From Bacteroidota bacterium (lineage in GTDB: Bacteria > Bacteroidota > Bacteroidia > B-17B0 > Aurantibacillaceae), in assembly GCA_963169355.1 (NCBI GenBank), contig CAUJCR010000003.1, positions 1-64,000 of the forward strand: a stretch of 64,000 nucleotides of DNA, in the 5' to 3' direction. Positions 23,618 to 32,756 of this stretch are shown piece by piece (within the stretch, counting starts at the first letter, position 1; every line of letters starts with the position of its first letter). Below the pieces are notes generated by a model that did not search any database, was not told where the DNA came from, and worked only from the letters and a program-made list of their open reading frames with translations. A program made the translations under genes and the position numbers.

Positions 23618-26600
23618 TTATTTTTTCATTTTAAGATTTCTTCTGTTATTAAATTTTTCAATAACACTATCTACCACATCATAAACTATTGGTACTAAAT
23701 AAACGGTTAAAGCTAAGGAAGAAAGTAAACCGCCAATAATTACCCAAGCCAATCCGTTTTTCCATTCGGCTGATGTTCCAGTCGCTAACGCAATGGGTAA
23801 CATTCCGATTGCCATTGATAAAGTAGTCATCAAAATAGGTCGCAGTCTTCCTTTACTTGCCAAAACAATGGCCTCTTTGTAATGCTTTCCTTCTGCTTTT
23901 AGCTGATTGGTAAAGTCCACAATTAGAATTGAGTTTTTTGTAACTAATCCCATTAACATAATTAAGCCCAATAGTGCAAATAAGCTAAGGTGGCTTAAAG
24001 ATAAATTGAGTGCTAAAAATGCTCCGATTGCCGCTACAGGAATAGCAAATAAGGCAACAAATGGATAAATATAACTATCGTATAAAGCAACCATAATCAG
24101 ATAGATTAACACAAAGGAAATCAGCAAAACAGAACCTAACGCACCAAAACTATCGTTTTGTCGTTTAATATCACTTCCCCAAGTCATTTGTATGCCGTTT
24201 GGTAAAGGATTTTTGTTGATATAAGCCACCACATCATCAGCTACTGTCCCTGACGGACGACCTAAGGCATCGGCAATAAGTGTAACGGCTGGCTGTCGGT
24301 CTTTACGCTCTAAAAGTGAGGGTGAATTATCTTTTTCTATACTTGCAATTTGTGATACTTCAATGGGAACGCCCATCGGATTGATGATATTCAATTGCTT
24401 GATGTCGTCTTCGTTTTGGCGACTAAATTTATCTAACCATATTCTAACTGGGTATTCTATTCCGTTGTCGGTTAAAGTAGCATCGTCATTTCCAGTAAAA
24501 GCAGTTCGTAAATTCATTCCTACATAAGCCGTATTTAATCCTAAGCGTTGCATTTTATCGTTATCAGGAATAACTTTTAGTTCCGGACTTCCGGTTTCTA
24601 CTGAAAGACGAACATTATCGGCTCCTGGTATTTTTTCGATAATATTTTTTAAATTATTTCCGGTTTGCATTACTTGGTTCAAATCACTTCCACTTAATGT
24701 AATTTCAATCGGAGCAGTACGAGGAATTAATCCCAATGCCATTATAGAATAATTTACTCCCGAAAAATCACTTTGTAAATCATCACGTAGTTTTCGCATA
24801 AAAACTTCCGTTGAAAGGTTGTTGGTTTCTTTCCTTGATTTTAATTGAATTGTAAATTCCGTTTTATTTGCTGCTCCAACTCCCAAACTTCCAATTCCCG
24901 TACTTGGTCCGCCAACATTACTAAATACACTTTCCACCTCGGGTTGCTGTAAAATGTATGTTTCTATCTTTTCAGAAACTTTTTTGTTTTGTTCAATGGA
25001 AACATTTTTATCAAACTCTAATGCTAAACGAAATTTTCCTTGGTCGCCTGTTGCAATTAATTCTTTTCCGATAATTCCTTGTTTCATCATTACGACAGTT
25101 CCTACAAAAAGTAACAGAACAAAGCCTGTAAAAATGAGTTTATGTTTTAAAACCCAGTTCAGTGTATTGCCATACCAATGGATAAAACGTTCTAATTGTC
25201 TTTCAAACCATAATAAAAAGCGGTTGAAAAAATTGCTTGGTTTTAAATTTTCTTTTTCTCCAATTCGTGAAGCTAACCAAGGCGTTAAAGTAAAACCAAC
25301 TAATAAACTTGTTAAAACAGTTACGATAATAACTACCGAAAATTGTTTGAGCATATCGGCAACAAACACTTGTAAAAATAGTATTGGCACAAAAACAACC
25401 ACATCTACCAAAGTAATGGAAACAGCAGAGTAACCAATTTCCATTCGCCCGTCCATTGCTGCTTTTTGCTTGTCTTTACCCATATCCAAATGGCGTTGGA
25501 TATTTTCTAAAACTACCGTAGCATCATCTACCAAAACTCCAATAACTAAAGACATTGCCAAAAGTGTCATTAAGTTGAGTGTGTAACCCAATAGCCACAT
25601 TGTTCCAAAAGCGGTGATTAAAGAAGTTGGAATGGCAACGGCAACAATCAGTGAATTTCGATAACTTCTAAGGAATAACAACATTACCAGAGATACTAAG
25701 ATAACTGCTAAAATTAAATCAACAACAACGGAATTAACGGCTGCAATGGTGTTGTTTGTACTATCGTCTGTTACAACAAATTTTACATCAGAACTAGCGT
25801 TGTGTTCTTCAATGGATTTAAACTTTTCTTTGATCAGTTTAGAAACATCTACTGCATTGGCATCGCCTTGTTTTTTGATCATTAAACCAATTCCTGTTTT
25901 TCCGTTAAAACGGCTGTAAGAAGTAATTTCTTTGATACCGTCTGTTACTTCGGCAACATCTTTTACATAGACAGGACTTCCTGGCAAGGGCATTGCAATT
26001 TGAACATTCTGAATGTCTGTAATAGCAGTGTACTTTCCAACCAATCGAACAGAATTGTTATCTGTTTCAGTTTGTATTTTACCTGCTGGTAAATCAATAC
26101 CCGAACGGTTGATGGCTTCTACAATTTGATACAAGGAAATTTTATACAATTTCAATTTCTCTTTATCTACTTTTACTTGTATTTCTCTTTCTTCTCCACC
26201 CAAAATAGTAATCTCTGCTACGCCTTTTATTTGTTGAATTTGTGGCAGATAATCGTCTTTCATTTTCTGATAAAACTCAGTTGGCTTTAAATTGCTCGTT
26301 GCACTTACAGACATTATCGGCAAATCATTAGGCGATACTTTGCTCATTACGGGGCTCAAAATATCTTTTGGTAAATCCTTACGAATGTTATCAATATAGC
26401 GTTGAGCATCCTGCATCGTTTTATCTAAATCGGTACCATATTTCAGATTAACGATGATAACCGAGGCATTGGGCAATGATTTTGTAACCAAATAATCCAC
26501 ACCTTCCAAATTGGATAGTGCATCTTCAATTTTTCGGGAAATGGAAGTTTCTACTTCATTCGGCTCGGCACCAGGATAAACGGTTTTAATCACTACAACC

Positions 26601-26728
26601 GGTTGGTTGAAATCGGGCATTAATTCATAGCTCAAATTTTTAAAGCCGACTATTCCTAAAAGTGCAAATACGCTGAAAAGAACAATTATCAGCGATGGTC
26701 GTTTTATTGATATTTCTGTAATATTCAT
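23618..26728 (-). CDS. RND efflux pump inner-membrane subunit (pump 1)
   Basis: A 1036-residue AcrB-like proton-driven transporter of the HAE1 branch, with twelve membrane segments, two large periplasmic loops and the usual motifs: VYPGAEPNEVET near the N-terminus, GVLVDDATVVLENIQRH in TM4 with the paired aspartates for proton relay, and MGLVTKNSILIVDF in TM10. ATG 26728 is preferred to the TTG nine bases upstream. It is the last gene of the TetR - cytochrome b - TolC - adaptor operon, separated from the adaptor by the small gene at 26759. The likely task is export of toxic organic compounds. Confidence 0.93.
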   Translation of the reverse strand: MNITEISIKRPSLIIVLFSVFALLGIVGFKNLSYELMPDFNQPVVVIKTVYPGAEPNEVETSISRKIEDALSNLEGVDYLVTKSLPNASVIIVNLKYGTDLDKTMQDAQRYIDNIRKDLPKDILSPVMSKVSPNDLPIMSVSATSNLKPTEFYQKMKDDYLPQIQQIKGVAEITILGGEEREIQVKVDKEKLKLYKISLYQIVEAINRSGIDLPAGKIQTETDNNSVRLVGKYTAITDIQNVQIAMPLPGSPVYVKDVAEVTDGIKEITSYSRFNGKTGIGLMIKKQGDANAVDVSKLIKEKFKSIEEHNASSDVKFVVTDDSTNNTIAAVNSVVVDLILAVILVSLVMLLFLRSYRNSLIVAVAIPTSLITAFGTMWLLGYTLNLMTLLAMSLVIGVLVDDATVVLENIQRHLDMGKDKQKAAMDGRMEIGYSAVSITLVDVVVFVPILFLQVFVADMLKQFSVVIIVTVLTSLLVGFTLTPWLASRIGEKENLKPSNFFNRFLLWFERQLERFIHWYGNTLNWVLKHKLIFTGFVLLLFVGTVVMMKQGIIGKELIATGDQGKFRLALEFDKNVSIEQNKKVSEKIETYILQQPEVESVFSNVGGPSTGIGSLGVGAANKTEFTIQLKSRKETNNLSTEVFMRKLRDDLQSDFSGVNYSIMALGLIPRTAPIEITLSGSDLNQVMQTGNNLKNIIEKIPGADNVRLSVETGSPELKVIPDNDKMQRLGLNTAYVGMNLRTAFTGNDDATLTDNGIEYPVRIWLDKFSRQNEDDIKQLNIINPMGVPIEVSQIASIEKDNSPSLLERKDRQPAVTLIADALGRPSGTVADDVVAYINKNPLPNGIQMTWGSDIKRQNDSFGALGSVLLISFVLIYLIMVALYDSYIYPFVALFAIPVAAIGAFLALNLSLSHLSLFALLGLIMLMGLVTKNSILIVDFTNQLKAEGKHYKEAIVLASKGRLRPILMTTLSMAIGMLPIALATGTSAEWKNGLAWVIIGGLLSSLALTVYLVPIVYDVVDSVIEKFNNRRNLKMKK

Positions 26729-26735
26729 TTTGTTC

Positions 26736-26760
26736 AATTAAAAATTAAGAATGATGAATT
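26736..26760. repeat. AT-rich flank repeat, left
   Basis: AATTAAAAATTAAGAATGATGAATT lies between the pump gene and the four-helix-bundle gene. The inverse of similar text is at 27122-27153, and a related stretch is at 28207-28239. Confidence 0.5.
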
Positions 26761-27115
26761 AGGAATTATTTTGCTTAGAGGAAAGCAAAATGGATGATAG
26801 AATTTTACTTAATTCTTCCGCATCATTTATTAATGACTTTGATAACTTTTCGTCTAAATAATCAGTAGCAGTTAGAAGATTTAACCAATATTTCGTTTCT
26901 CTTGCTTCCTTATAAGAAATTGAAATTTTAGCGATAAAATCATTTTTAGATTGTCCACCTATTGCTTCCTCTACATTAGCTCCAATACTTGTTCCCGAAC
27001 GAAGTAATTGTTTAGAAAGAACAAACTCTTTCTTTTGCTCTGTGAGGTATTTATAAGCATTCACAATTCTTATTGCAAACACAAAACTTTTCTGCTGTAT
27101 AACATTCTCCTTCAT
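26759..27115 (-). CDS. Four-helix-bundle protein (S23 / IVS-type family)
   Basis: A 118-residue all-helical protein with family hallmarks: FAIRIVNAYKYL, VLSKQLLRSGTSIGANVEEAIGG and SYKEARETKYWLNLL. Members occur inside 23S rRNA intervening sequences and as single genes across Bacteroidota; they share the fold of the Avd protein of diversity-generating retroelements. Function is unknown. It sits between the adaptor and pump genes of an efflux operon and is flanked by A/T-only repeats in opposite orientation (26736-26760 and 27122-27153), which suggests it arrived as an insertion. Confidence 0.88.
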   Translation of the reverse strand: MKENVIQQKSFVFAIRIVNAYKYLTEQKKEFVLSKQLLRSGTSIGANVEEAIGGQSKNDFIAKISISYKEARETKYWLNLLTATDYLDEKLSKSLINDAEELSKILSSILLSSKQNNS

Positions 27116-27121
27116 ACTCCT

Positions 27122-27153
27122 AATTTTTAATTTTCAATTCTTAATTCTTAATT
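27122..27153. repeat. AT-rich flank repeat, right
   Basis: On the minus strand it reads AATTAAGAATTAAGAATTG then AAAATTAAAAATT. It supplies the last codons (IKN-stop) of the adaptor gene. The TolC gene at 28226 ends in the same IKN-stop text, so the repeat occurs at several gene ends of this operon. Confidence 0.5.
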
Positions 27154-28202
27154 AAAACACTCGCTCCATCAAAAAGATTGATAAAGCCGTTTATTACGAT
27201 GATGTCGCCAACATTTAAACCACCTGAAACAATAGTTTTATTCCCGATATTCTTTGAAATTGTAATGGTTTTTAAAATAGCTTTACTGTTTTTTATTACA
27301 TAAACTTGTGTTTGATTTTCACTGTTTATAATTGCAGAAGATGGAATAATAATACCTTGCTTTGTTTTGTTTTTGGTTAATGAAACCTTTCCGAACATTC
27401 CAGATTTTATAGTTGATTGTTTAGTGTTTTCTACTTGGAATTGTATAGGAAAACTATTCCCTATATTTGCTTTGCTCCCAATCATTGTTAGTTTTCCGTT
27501 CAAGGAAATTTCAGGAAAAGCATCTGCTGAAATACTATAATTTTGATTGGACTGAAATAGTTTTAAATCACTTTCGGGTACGTTTACTGTAAATTTAAGT
27601 GTGCTTATATCTGTGATTTGTAACAATGGAACTCCCGGTGCTGCAAAAGCTCCAATTTCACTTAATTTTGCAGTTACGACACCGCTAAATGGAGCTTTGA
27701 TGGTTGTTTTATTGATTTGCTCCTGCAAAGTTGCTTTTTGAACTTTTGCAGATTTTAAACCCAATTTTGCTTTTTCCAATTGAATGCCTTGAACGGCATC
27801 GGCTTCCGCTAAAATGGTGTAACGATTTACATCATCTTGCAAACCTTCTATTTGCACCTCAATGGTTTGTAATTGTAGTTTCAACAAAGAATTATCCAAT
27901 TGAATGAGCGTTTGTCCTTGTTGAACAGAGCTACCAACATCTACTAAAACGGCATTGATTTTACCTTGTGTTTCAGCACTTATTTTCACTTCTCGATTAG
28001 GTTCAAAAGTCCCTGTAAAAACACCTTCTTCATTGATGTTTTTCAATTGAATAGTATCCACATCAACTAATATTGGTTTTTCTTTATCAAATTGATAAAC
28101 CTTACTTTCAGTTGTTTTTTTATTACTTGTCAATTTGAATATTACCAAACCAACGATTGCAACTCCTACTATTATCCAGATTATTTTTTTCATATCATAC
28201 AT
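27141..28202 (-). CDS. RND efflux periplasmic adaptor (pump 1)
   Basis: A 353-residue membrane fusion protein that bridges the pump and TolC. It has an N-terminal membrane anchor (KKIIWIIVGVAIVGLVIFKL), a barrel-sandwich/lipoyl half (VKISAETQGKINAVLVDVGSSVQQGQ), a short coiled-coil hairpin (about 105-165), then INKTTIKAPFSGVVTAKLSEIGA and the beta-barrel and membrane-proximal domains. No lipobox is present, so it is anchored by the N-terminal helix. It lies between the TolC gene and the four-helix-bundle gene. Confidence 0.92.
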   Translation of the reverse strand: MYDMKKIIWIIVGVAIVGLVIFKLTSNKKTTESKVYQFDKEKPILVDVDTIQLKNINEEGVFTGTFEPNREVKISAETQGKINAVLVDVGSSVQQGQTLIQLDNSLLKLQLQTIEVQIEGLQDDVNRYTILAEADAVQGIQLEKAKLGLKSAKVQKATLQEQINKTTIKAPFSGVVTAKLSEIGAFAAPGVPLLQITDISTLKFTVNVPESDLKLFQSNQNYSISADAFPEISLNGKLTMIGSKANIGNSFPIQFQVENTKQSTIKSGMFGKVSLTKNKTKQGIIIPSSAIINSENQTQVYVIKNSKAILKTITISKNIGNKTIVSGGLNVGDIIVINGFINLFDGASVLIKN

Positions 28203-28225
28203 TTTAAATTCTTAATTCATTATTC

Positions 28226-29584
28226 TTAATTCTTAATTGCAATCATTCCTGTTAATTTTTTGAATTCCAAATCAGCTTTTAAAAAGTCAATAATTGCATT
28301 TAAATAATTTTGTTGTGCTTCACGCAATGCATTGTCAGCTAATAAAACATCGGTCAAACTTGCCGTACCTTGTTTTTGTTGCAGTATGGTTTGTTCGTAA
28401 ATTGATTTTGATAAGCCAATTTGATTTTCTGTATTAATAATGGTGTTTTGGGCAATCGTCCGTTTACGAATGGCATTTTCAATTTCCATTTCATTTTTAT
28501 CAGAAATTAATTGTGTTTGCAATTCATTATTATTGATTTCCAATTTTTTCTGATTGATTTTTCGCAATGTAACCGTGCCGTTAAAAAGTGGGTAACTCAA
28601 TTGCAATCCAGCAAAACCGATAGGATAGAACTTCAAGAAATCATTTGGTGTTTTATCATAGCCAAAACCTGTAGTACCATAAGAAGCGATTAAATTTAAA
28701 GATGGTAAATAGCACGAACGGTTAAGGATTTTAAGTTCATTGGTCAATAGCTTATTTTGTATATTGATAAACTGTAAATCCAAGGAATTGCGAGAAGAAT
28801 TATTTGTTAATGTTGGTTGAAAAACCTCAGTAACAACTGTTATATTCAGCTTTAAGGAAATGCCCATATTCATTTTCAAGGCATTTAAAACTTGTAAATA
28901 TTTGCTGTAAACATTTTCTCTTTGCGTGATTAATTGTTCCGTTTGCAATTTCACTTTGTTTACATCAGTACCTTTTGCCAACAACTGACTTTTTAGCAAT
29001 TCCATATTTTGCAATAATCTGTTTGAGTTAATCAGATTGCTATCCATAAAATCAAGTTGATGTTTTAGAATTTGTGCATTGTAATAAAGTGTGGCTATAT
29101 CAAATAAAACTTGTTCTTCTGTTTTTTGATACTGTAATTGAGTTAATTCATTTGCAATTTTTGTATTCTCAATTGCTCCATAAATTTGTGGATTATACAA
29201 AGGCATCGCCAATTGAACATTTGCATTGATGTTGTGCGGAACACCAAATTGTAAATCTCGGAACTGTCCTTCGGGTGCTTGTGGATTAAGAGCATTCATC
29301 GGCATTAGTTGTGTAGGCAATTCCATAAAATACTTGTAATCTGCATTAACTGTGATTTTGGGAATGAGATTGGCTTTTGCTTCCATTTTCTTTTGTTCAC
29401 TAATACTGATATTATTACGGTTAATTTGCAAGTTTTTGTTGTGTATTTGTGCCGTGTCAATACATTGTTTTAGTGTCCAGACTTCTTGTGCCTGCAATAT
29501 GTTCCATCCCATAAATACTAGTAAGATGGAAATAAGTTTGTGAGTATTCGCTAACATAATAAGATAAATTTTTTTTGTTTTCAT
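28226..29584 (-). CDS. TolC-family outer-membrane channel (pump 1)
   Basis: A 452-residue outer-membrane efflux protein with an exported N-terminus (signal best read from MLANTHKLISILLVFMGWNILQAQ at 29557) and two repeats of the long helical hairpins of the family (LKQCIDTAQIHNKNLQINRNNISISEQKKMEAKA; the second half ends with QQKQGTASLTDVLLADNALREAQQNYLNAI). It forms the exit duct for pump 1. It follows the cytochrome b gene by 12 bases and its last codons lie in the AT-rich repeat at 28207-28239. Confidence 0.9.
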   Translation of the reverse strand: MKTKKIYLIMLANTHKLISILLVFMGWNILQAQEVWTLKQCIDTAQIHNKNLQINRNNISISEQKKMEAKANLIPKITVNADYKYFMELPTQLMPMNALNPQAPEGQFRDLQFGVPHNINANVQLAMPLYNPQIYGAIENTKIANELTQLQYQKTEEQVLFDIATLYYNAQILKHQLDFMDSNLINSNRLLQNMELLKSQLLAKGTDVNKVKLQTEQLITQRENVYSKYLQVLNALKMNMGISLKLNITVVTEVFQPTLTNNSSRNSLDLQFINIQNKLLTNELKILNRSCYLPSLNLIASYGTTGFGYDKTPNDFLKFYPIGFAGLQLSYPLFNGTVTLRKINQKKLEINNNELQTQLISDKNEMEIENAIRKRTIAQNTIINTENQIGLSKSIYEQTILQQKQGTASLTDVLLADNALREAQQNYLNAIIDFLKADLEFKKLTGMIAIKN

Positions 29585-29596
29585 TACTATTCAATC

Positions 29597-30157
29597 TTAA
29601 TCGCCCCCAATCATCTTAGAAGTAATTCCTTTTTTGGTTGAAAATTCCATTATTACAATTCCTGCAAAGTGTAAAATGATGAATATTGGAAACCAATAAA
29701 TACCCCATTTATGTATTGTTTCAATACCATCTTTCCATTCTATAAAAAATTCTTTCTCGATGAAAATACCCGTAACAGCAGAAATAAAAACAAAAGCATA
29801 AAAATAGATGTACGTAAAGCCTTGTAAACGCTCTTTTACTGAAGTATTTTTTATAAAAGGGTTAGGAAACCGTATTCCTTTTACCAGCATATAAATAATT
29901 CTGGTAAGGAATGAAAATATCATAATGTGTGCAAACAATTCGTGCCACTGCCACATAGGCTCACGAATTGTCTTTGCAATATCGTTCATCGTTTCGTTTG
30001 TAATTAAATCTGTTTTGCGTTCTATAATTGAAACGATGTGATGTTTGTTCATCCAATACATTCTCAAAAATCCAGTAATGAATAAAACAGACATAGCCAT
30101 TGCCATTATCCAATGCAGAAGGCGATGCAATAATGTGAATTTGTTGTATGTTTTCAT
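29597..30157 (-). CDS. Cytochrome b561-type membrane protein
   Basis: A 186-residue four-helix membrane protein. Histidine pairs sit where b-heme ligands are expected: LLHRLLHW in helix 1, WHELFAHIMIF in helix 2, HKWGIYW and ILHFAGIV in the last helices. This fits the cytochrome b/b6 domain family (as in Ni-Fe hydrogenase cytochrome b subunits). ATG 30157 is used, four bases after the regulator stop; a TTG at 30172 would overlap it. A cytochrome inside an efflux operon is uncommon. It could respond to redox-active compounds, but this is inference. Confidence 0.82.
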   Translation of the reverse strand: MKTYNKFTLLHRLLHWIMAMAMSVLFITGFLRMYWMNKHHIVSIIERKTDLITNETMNDIAKTIREPMWQWHELFAHIMIFSFLTRIIYMLVKGIRFPNPFIKNTSVKERLQGFTYIYFYAFVFISAVTGIFIEKEFFIEWKDGIETIHKWGIYWFPIFIILHFAGIVIMEFSTKKGITSKMIGGD

Positions 30158-30161
30158 AATT

Positions 30162-30749
30162 CTACTTTTCAATCATTTTCAAAATTCCGTCTAATACAGC
30201 TTTTCCATCTTTTATTAAATCGGATTTATGACCTGATAATTTCCACTTTAAAACAGTCATCCTCATTCCGCCTATTATTATTGTTGTAAGAGTAGAAGCT
30301 CCCATTAATTTGTTATACTGTCCATTTTCTTGTCCTTGCTTGACATTCTTTTTCACATAGTCTTGCATCATATCCATTATTTCTGAAACTTTATTACTCA
30401 AGTTTTCTTCGTAATGAAAAATACTTTCCGCAAAAATTACACTCACAATAGCGGGTTTGTTTACAAAAGTTTGCAATTGTGAATTGAAAATAGCTCTTAG
30501 TTTGTCTGCTTCTGTTGCCGTTTCTTTTATCAGAATAGACTGAATACGGATTTTCATTTCGACTTTGAAATATTCCAATAAACTATAAAGAATTTCATTT
30601 TTACTTTTAAAATGTCGGTATAATGCAGGCTCCGAAAGTCCAATATCTTCGGCAAGCGTTTTTATTGTCAAATTCTGAATGCCGAATCTTGAAATTCTGT
30701 TGGTAGCCGCTTCCATTATCTCTATTTGTCTGTCTGTAAACTCTTGCAT
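30162..30749 (-). CDS. TetR/AcrR-family repressor
   Basis: A 195-residue regulator with an N-terminal helix-turn-helix (LTIKTLAEDIGLSEPALYRHFKSKNEILY, about 23-52) and a helical ligand-binding domain. It is the first gene of the cytochrome b - TolC - adaptor - pump operon and most likely represses it until a toxic ligand binds. A possible operator is the inverted repeat at 30856-30876, about 110 bases upstream of the start. Confidence 0.9.
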   Translation of the reverse strand: MQEFTDRQIEIMEAATNRISRFGIQNLTIKTLAEDIGLSEPALYRHFKSKNEILYSLLEYFKVEMKIRIQSILIKETATEADKLRAIFNSQLQTFVNKPAIVSVIFAESIFHYEENLSNKVSEIMDMMQDYVKKNVKQGQENGQYNKLMGASTLTTIIIGGMRMTVLKWKLSGHKSDLIKDGKAVLDGILKMIEK

Positions 30750-31143
30750 ATTGCAATTAAATAAAATTATGTTAGTTAGTATTCACTCGCAAAAGTATAT
30801 AAACTTTTTCATTCTGCAAGAATTAATTTTTAAAAAAGTTGAAATTGGTTTGTTGGTGAGTGGAAAAATTACTCACAATTTTTATGTTTTTTTGGATGTT
30901 TGTGAATCGCAAAGCTTATTTGGCTCTTTTGGTTTTTTAGAATTGGCTTTGAGCGGGGGCTAAATTATTTTTTTGTGCGGGGGCTAAAATTTTAAAACCT
31001 TGTGTCAGTAGTTGTCAAGTTACAGTGAAACTCCAGTTTGTCGTGAGTACTGATGTTAATATGGTCGTCCTACGCTTGCCTGTAACAAGCAGATTAGATT
31101 AAATTGTAGTTATATTTGGTGTTATACCAAATATAATTATCAT
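30750..31143. other. 394-base gene-free region between two minus-strand genes
   Basis: It contains an inverted repeat GTGAGT-N9-ACTCAC (30856-30876; candidate TetR operator), two copies of GCGGGGGCTAAA 24 bases apart (30953-30964 and 30977-30988), which stand out as G-rich in this AT-rich DNA, and a perfect 10-base stem TATATTTGGT/ACCAAATATA (31111-31120, 31126-31135) just after the stop of the next gene. No open frame here looks coding. Confidence 0.5.
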
Positions 31144-32658
31144 TTAGGATAAGGTTTTTAATTTTACTTCTTCAAATGTGTTTTTCTGAATTTTAGCTTC
31201 AACCCAAACTAAAAAATTAAAATAGTTTAAACTGTTTTTTTCGTACGGATTTTTTAAAACCTCTTCTAATTGTGTTTTTAAGTGTTTATACGCTTTTGTA
31301 GATACCGATGCATTACCAGTTTTTAGTTGCTCTCTAATAAAATGAATAATTAAATACTCCGAAGCATGCAAGCGTTTTTGCTTTCTTAAAAAAGCCAAAG
31401 TGGTTTTAATTTTATAAGGCAAAATATCATAATGAGCCAATTCGTAATGTATTAAAATACTTTTTACAAAAGCAAAACAATATATGTCTTCTCGATACCT
31501 CAACTTATTATCTATAATCTCATTTAAAACCAAATTAGATTTTTTAAAATTCCCCATCTCAAAATAAATATCCGAAACGGTAACTTTATACAGCTGTTCT
31601 TCGCTATCTGCAAATGATTTACCAACTAAGGTTTTTCTAAATTGCTCTATTGACTCAATGATTTTTAATCCATTTTTATAATCGGCGTATTGCATATACA
31701 TGCCCAATACAAAAATATAAAACACACTTTTGGTTTTAATATCAAAGGTATAGCGCCCCTGCAAGGCCAACATCCCTTTTTGAATGGTATGATAAATTTT
31801 ATCTTTTTGGTTTAGTCGTTCATCAAAAAGCATCTTTCGGGTTAAAAAATTAAGATACAAATTTGGATAAACCTCTATTTGATGAGCGTGTGTATTCCAC
31901 AAATTTTCAATTTGTAATGCAAACTGATAACACTGTTTAAAATCATTATTTGTAAAATAATAAATAGCCGCAGAAAATAAATGATAATAGGTTGTTAAAA
32001 AATTAGCTTGCGTTTTTGTTGAACGCTTGCCTTTGTACTCTTTAAAAAGGGTGTTTAACTCTTGCATCTCGTCTTCTGCGCGCAACATGCCTATTACAAG
32101 GTGTTTATTTCTTACATAATTATGCAAATACTTTGCTTGTGCTTCGGCCTCAATACGTGAAATGATTTTTTTAACTTCATTGTTTTGATGTTGAATTTCA
32201 GTAAATATTTCTTTCGACTGGTTTTTATTCATTAAAAACACCATTTCCCAATCAGCAATTTCTAGCAACTGTTTATTAAGCTGATACTTGTTCGATAAAC
32301 GCTTGGCTTTTTCTACTGTTTTTAAAGCTTGTTCATTTAATCCCTTATCACTTAGTATTTGTACCGAATTAAGTAAGCTTTTAATTTTTTGTAGTGGCGT
32401 GTGTTTAAAATACGTTTCTAATGACTCTAAAATAAATTGGTATAAATAATTTTTAGCAACTGCAAACTGATTATTAGAGTGAAAAGGGAGTTCATCACGA
32501 ATAAGTGATTCGTTATACTCACGCTGACTATCTATTAACTCAAACAAGCGCTGATTTTGCGAATTGGTGTGAAAAACAGAAAGGCGTTTTTTAACGTAAC
32601 CTTTTTCGGCTTTAGTCATTGATTTTACAAGCTCAAACAAATCTTTAGAGGGCGTCAT
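31144..32658 (-). CDS. Helical repeat protein, unknown
   Basis: A 504-residue cytoplasmic protein, almost entirely helical with TPR-like spacing (for example LNEQALKTVEKAKRLSNKY and FADSEEQLYKVTVSDIYFEMGNFKKSNLVLNEII). It begins PSKDLFELVKSMTKAEKGYVKKRL, a start I associate with large uncharacterised proteins of Bacteroidota. No catalytic motif, signal peptide or membrane segment is seen. It may be a scaffold. It is transcribed alone, with a hairpin at 31111-31135 beyond its stop. Confidence 0.75.
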   Translation of the reverse strand: MTPSKDLFELVKSMTKAEKGYVKKRLSVFHTNSQNQRLFELIDSQREYNESLIRDELPFHSNNQFAVAKNYLYQFILESLETYFKHTPLQKIKSLLNSVQILSDKGLNEQALKTVEKAKRLSNKYQLNKQLLEIADWEMVFLMNKNQSKEIFTEIQHQNNEVKKIISRIEAEAQAKYLHNYVRNKHLVIGMLRAEDEMQELNTLFKEYKGKRSTKTQANFLTTYYHLFSAAIYYFTNNDFKQCYQFALQIENLWNTHAHQIEVYPNLYLNFLTRKMLFDERLNQKDKIYHTIQKGMLALQGRYTFDIKTKSVFYIFVLGMYMQYADYKNGLKIIESIEQFRKTLVGKSFADSEEQLYKVTVSDIYFEMGNFKKSNLVLNEIIDNKLRYREDIYCFAFVKSILIHYELAHYDILPYKIKTTLAFLRKQKRLHASEYLIIHFIREQLKTGNASVSTKAYKHLKTQLEEVLKNPYEKNSLNYFNFLVWVEAKIQKNTFEEVKLKTLS

Positions 32659-32756
32659 AATGCGTTTTCGAAACCTAATAATAAAGATATTTATAATTTA
32701 TAAAAATACAAAAATTCAACAATTTTGTACCATCAAACAATTATGTTATAAATATC

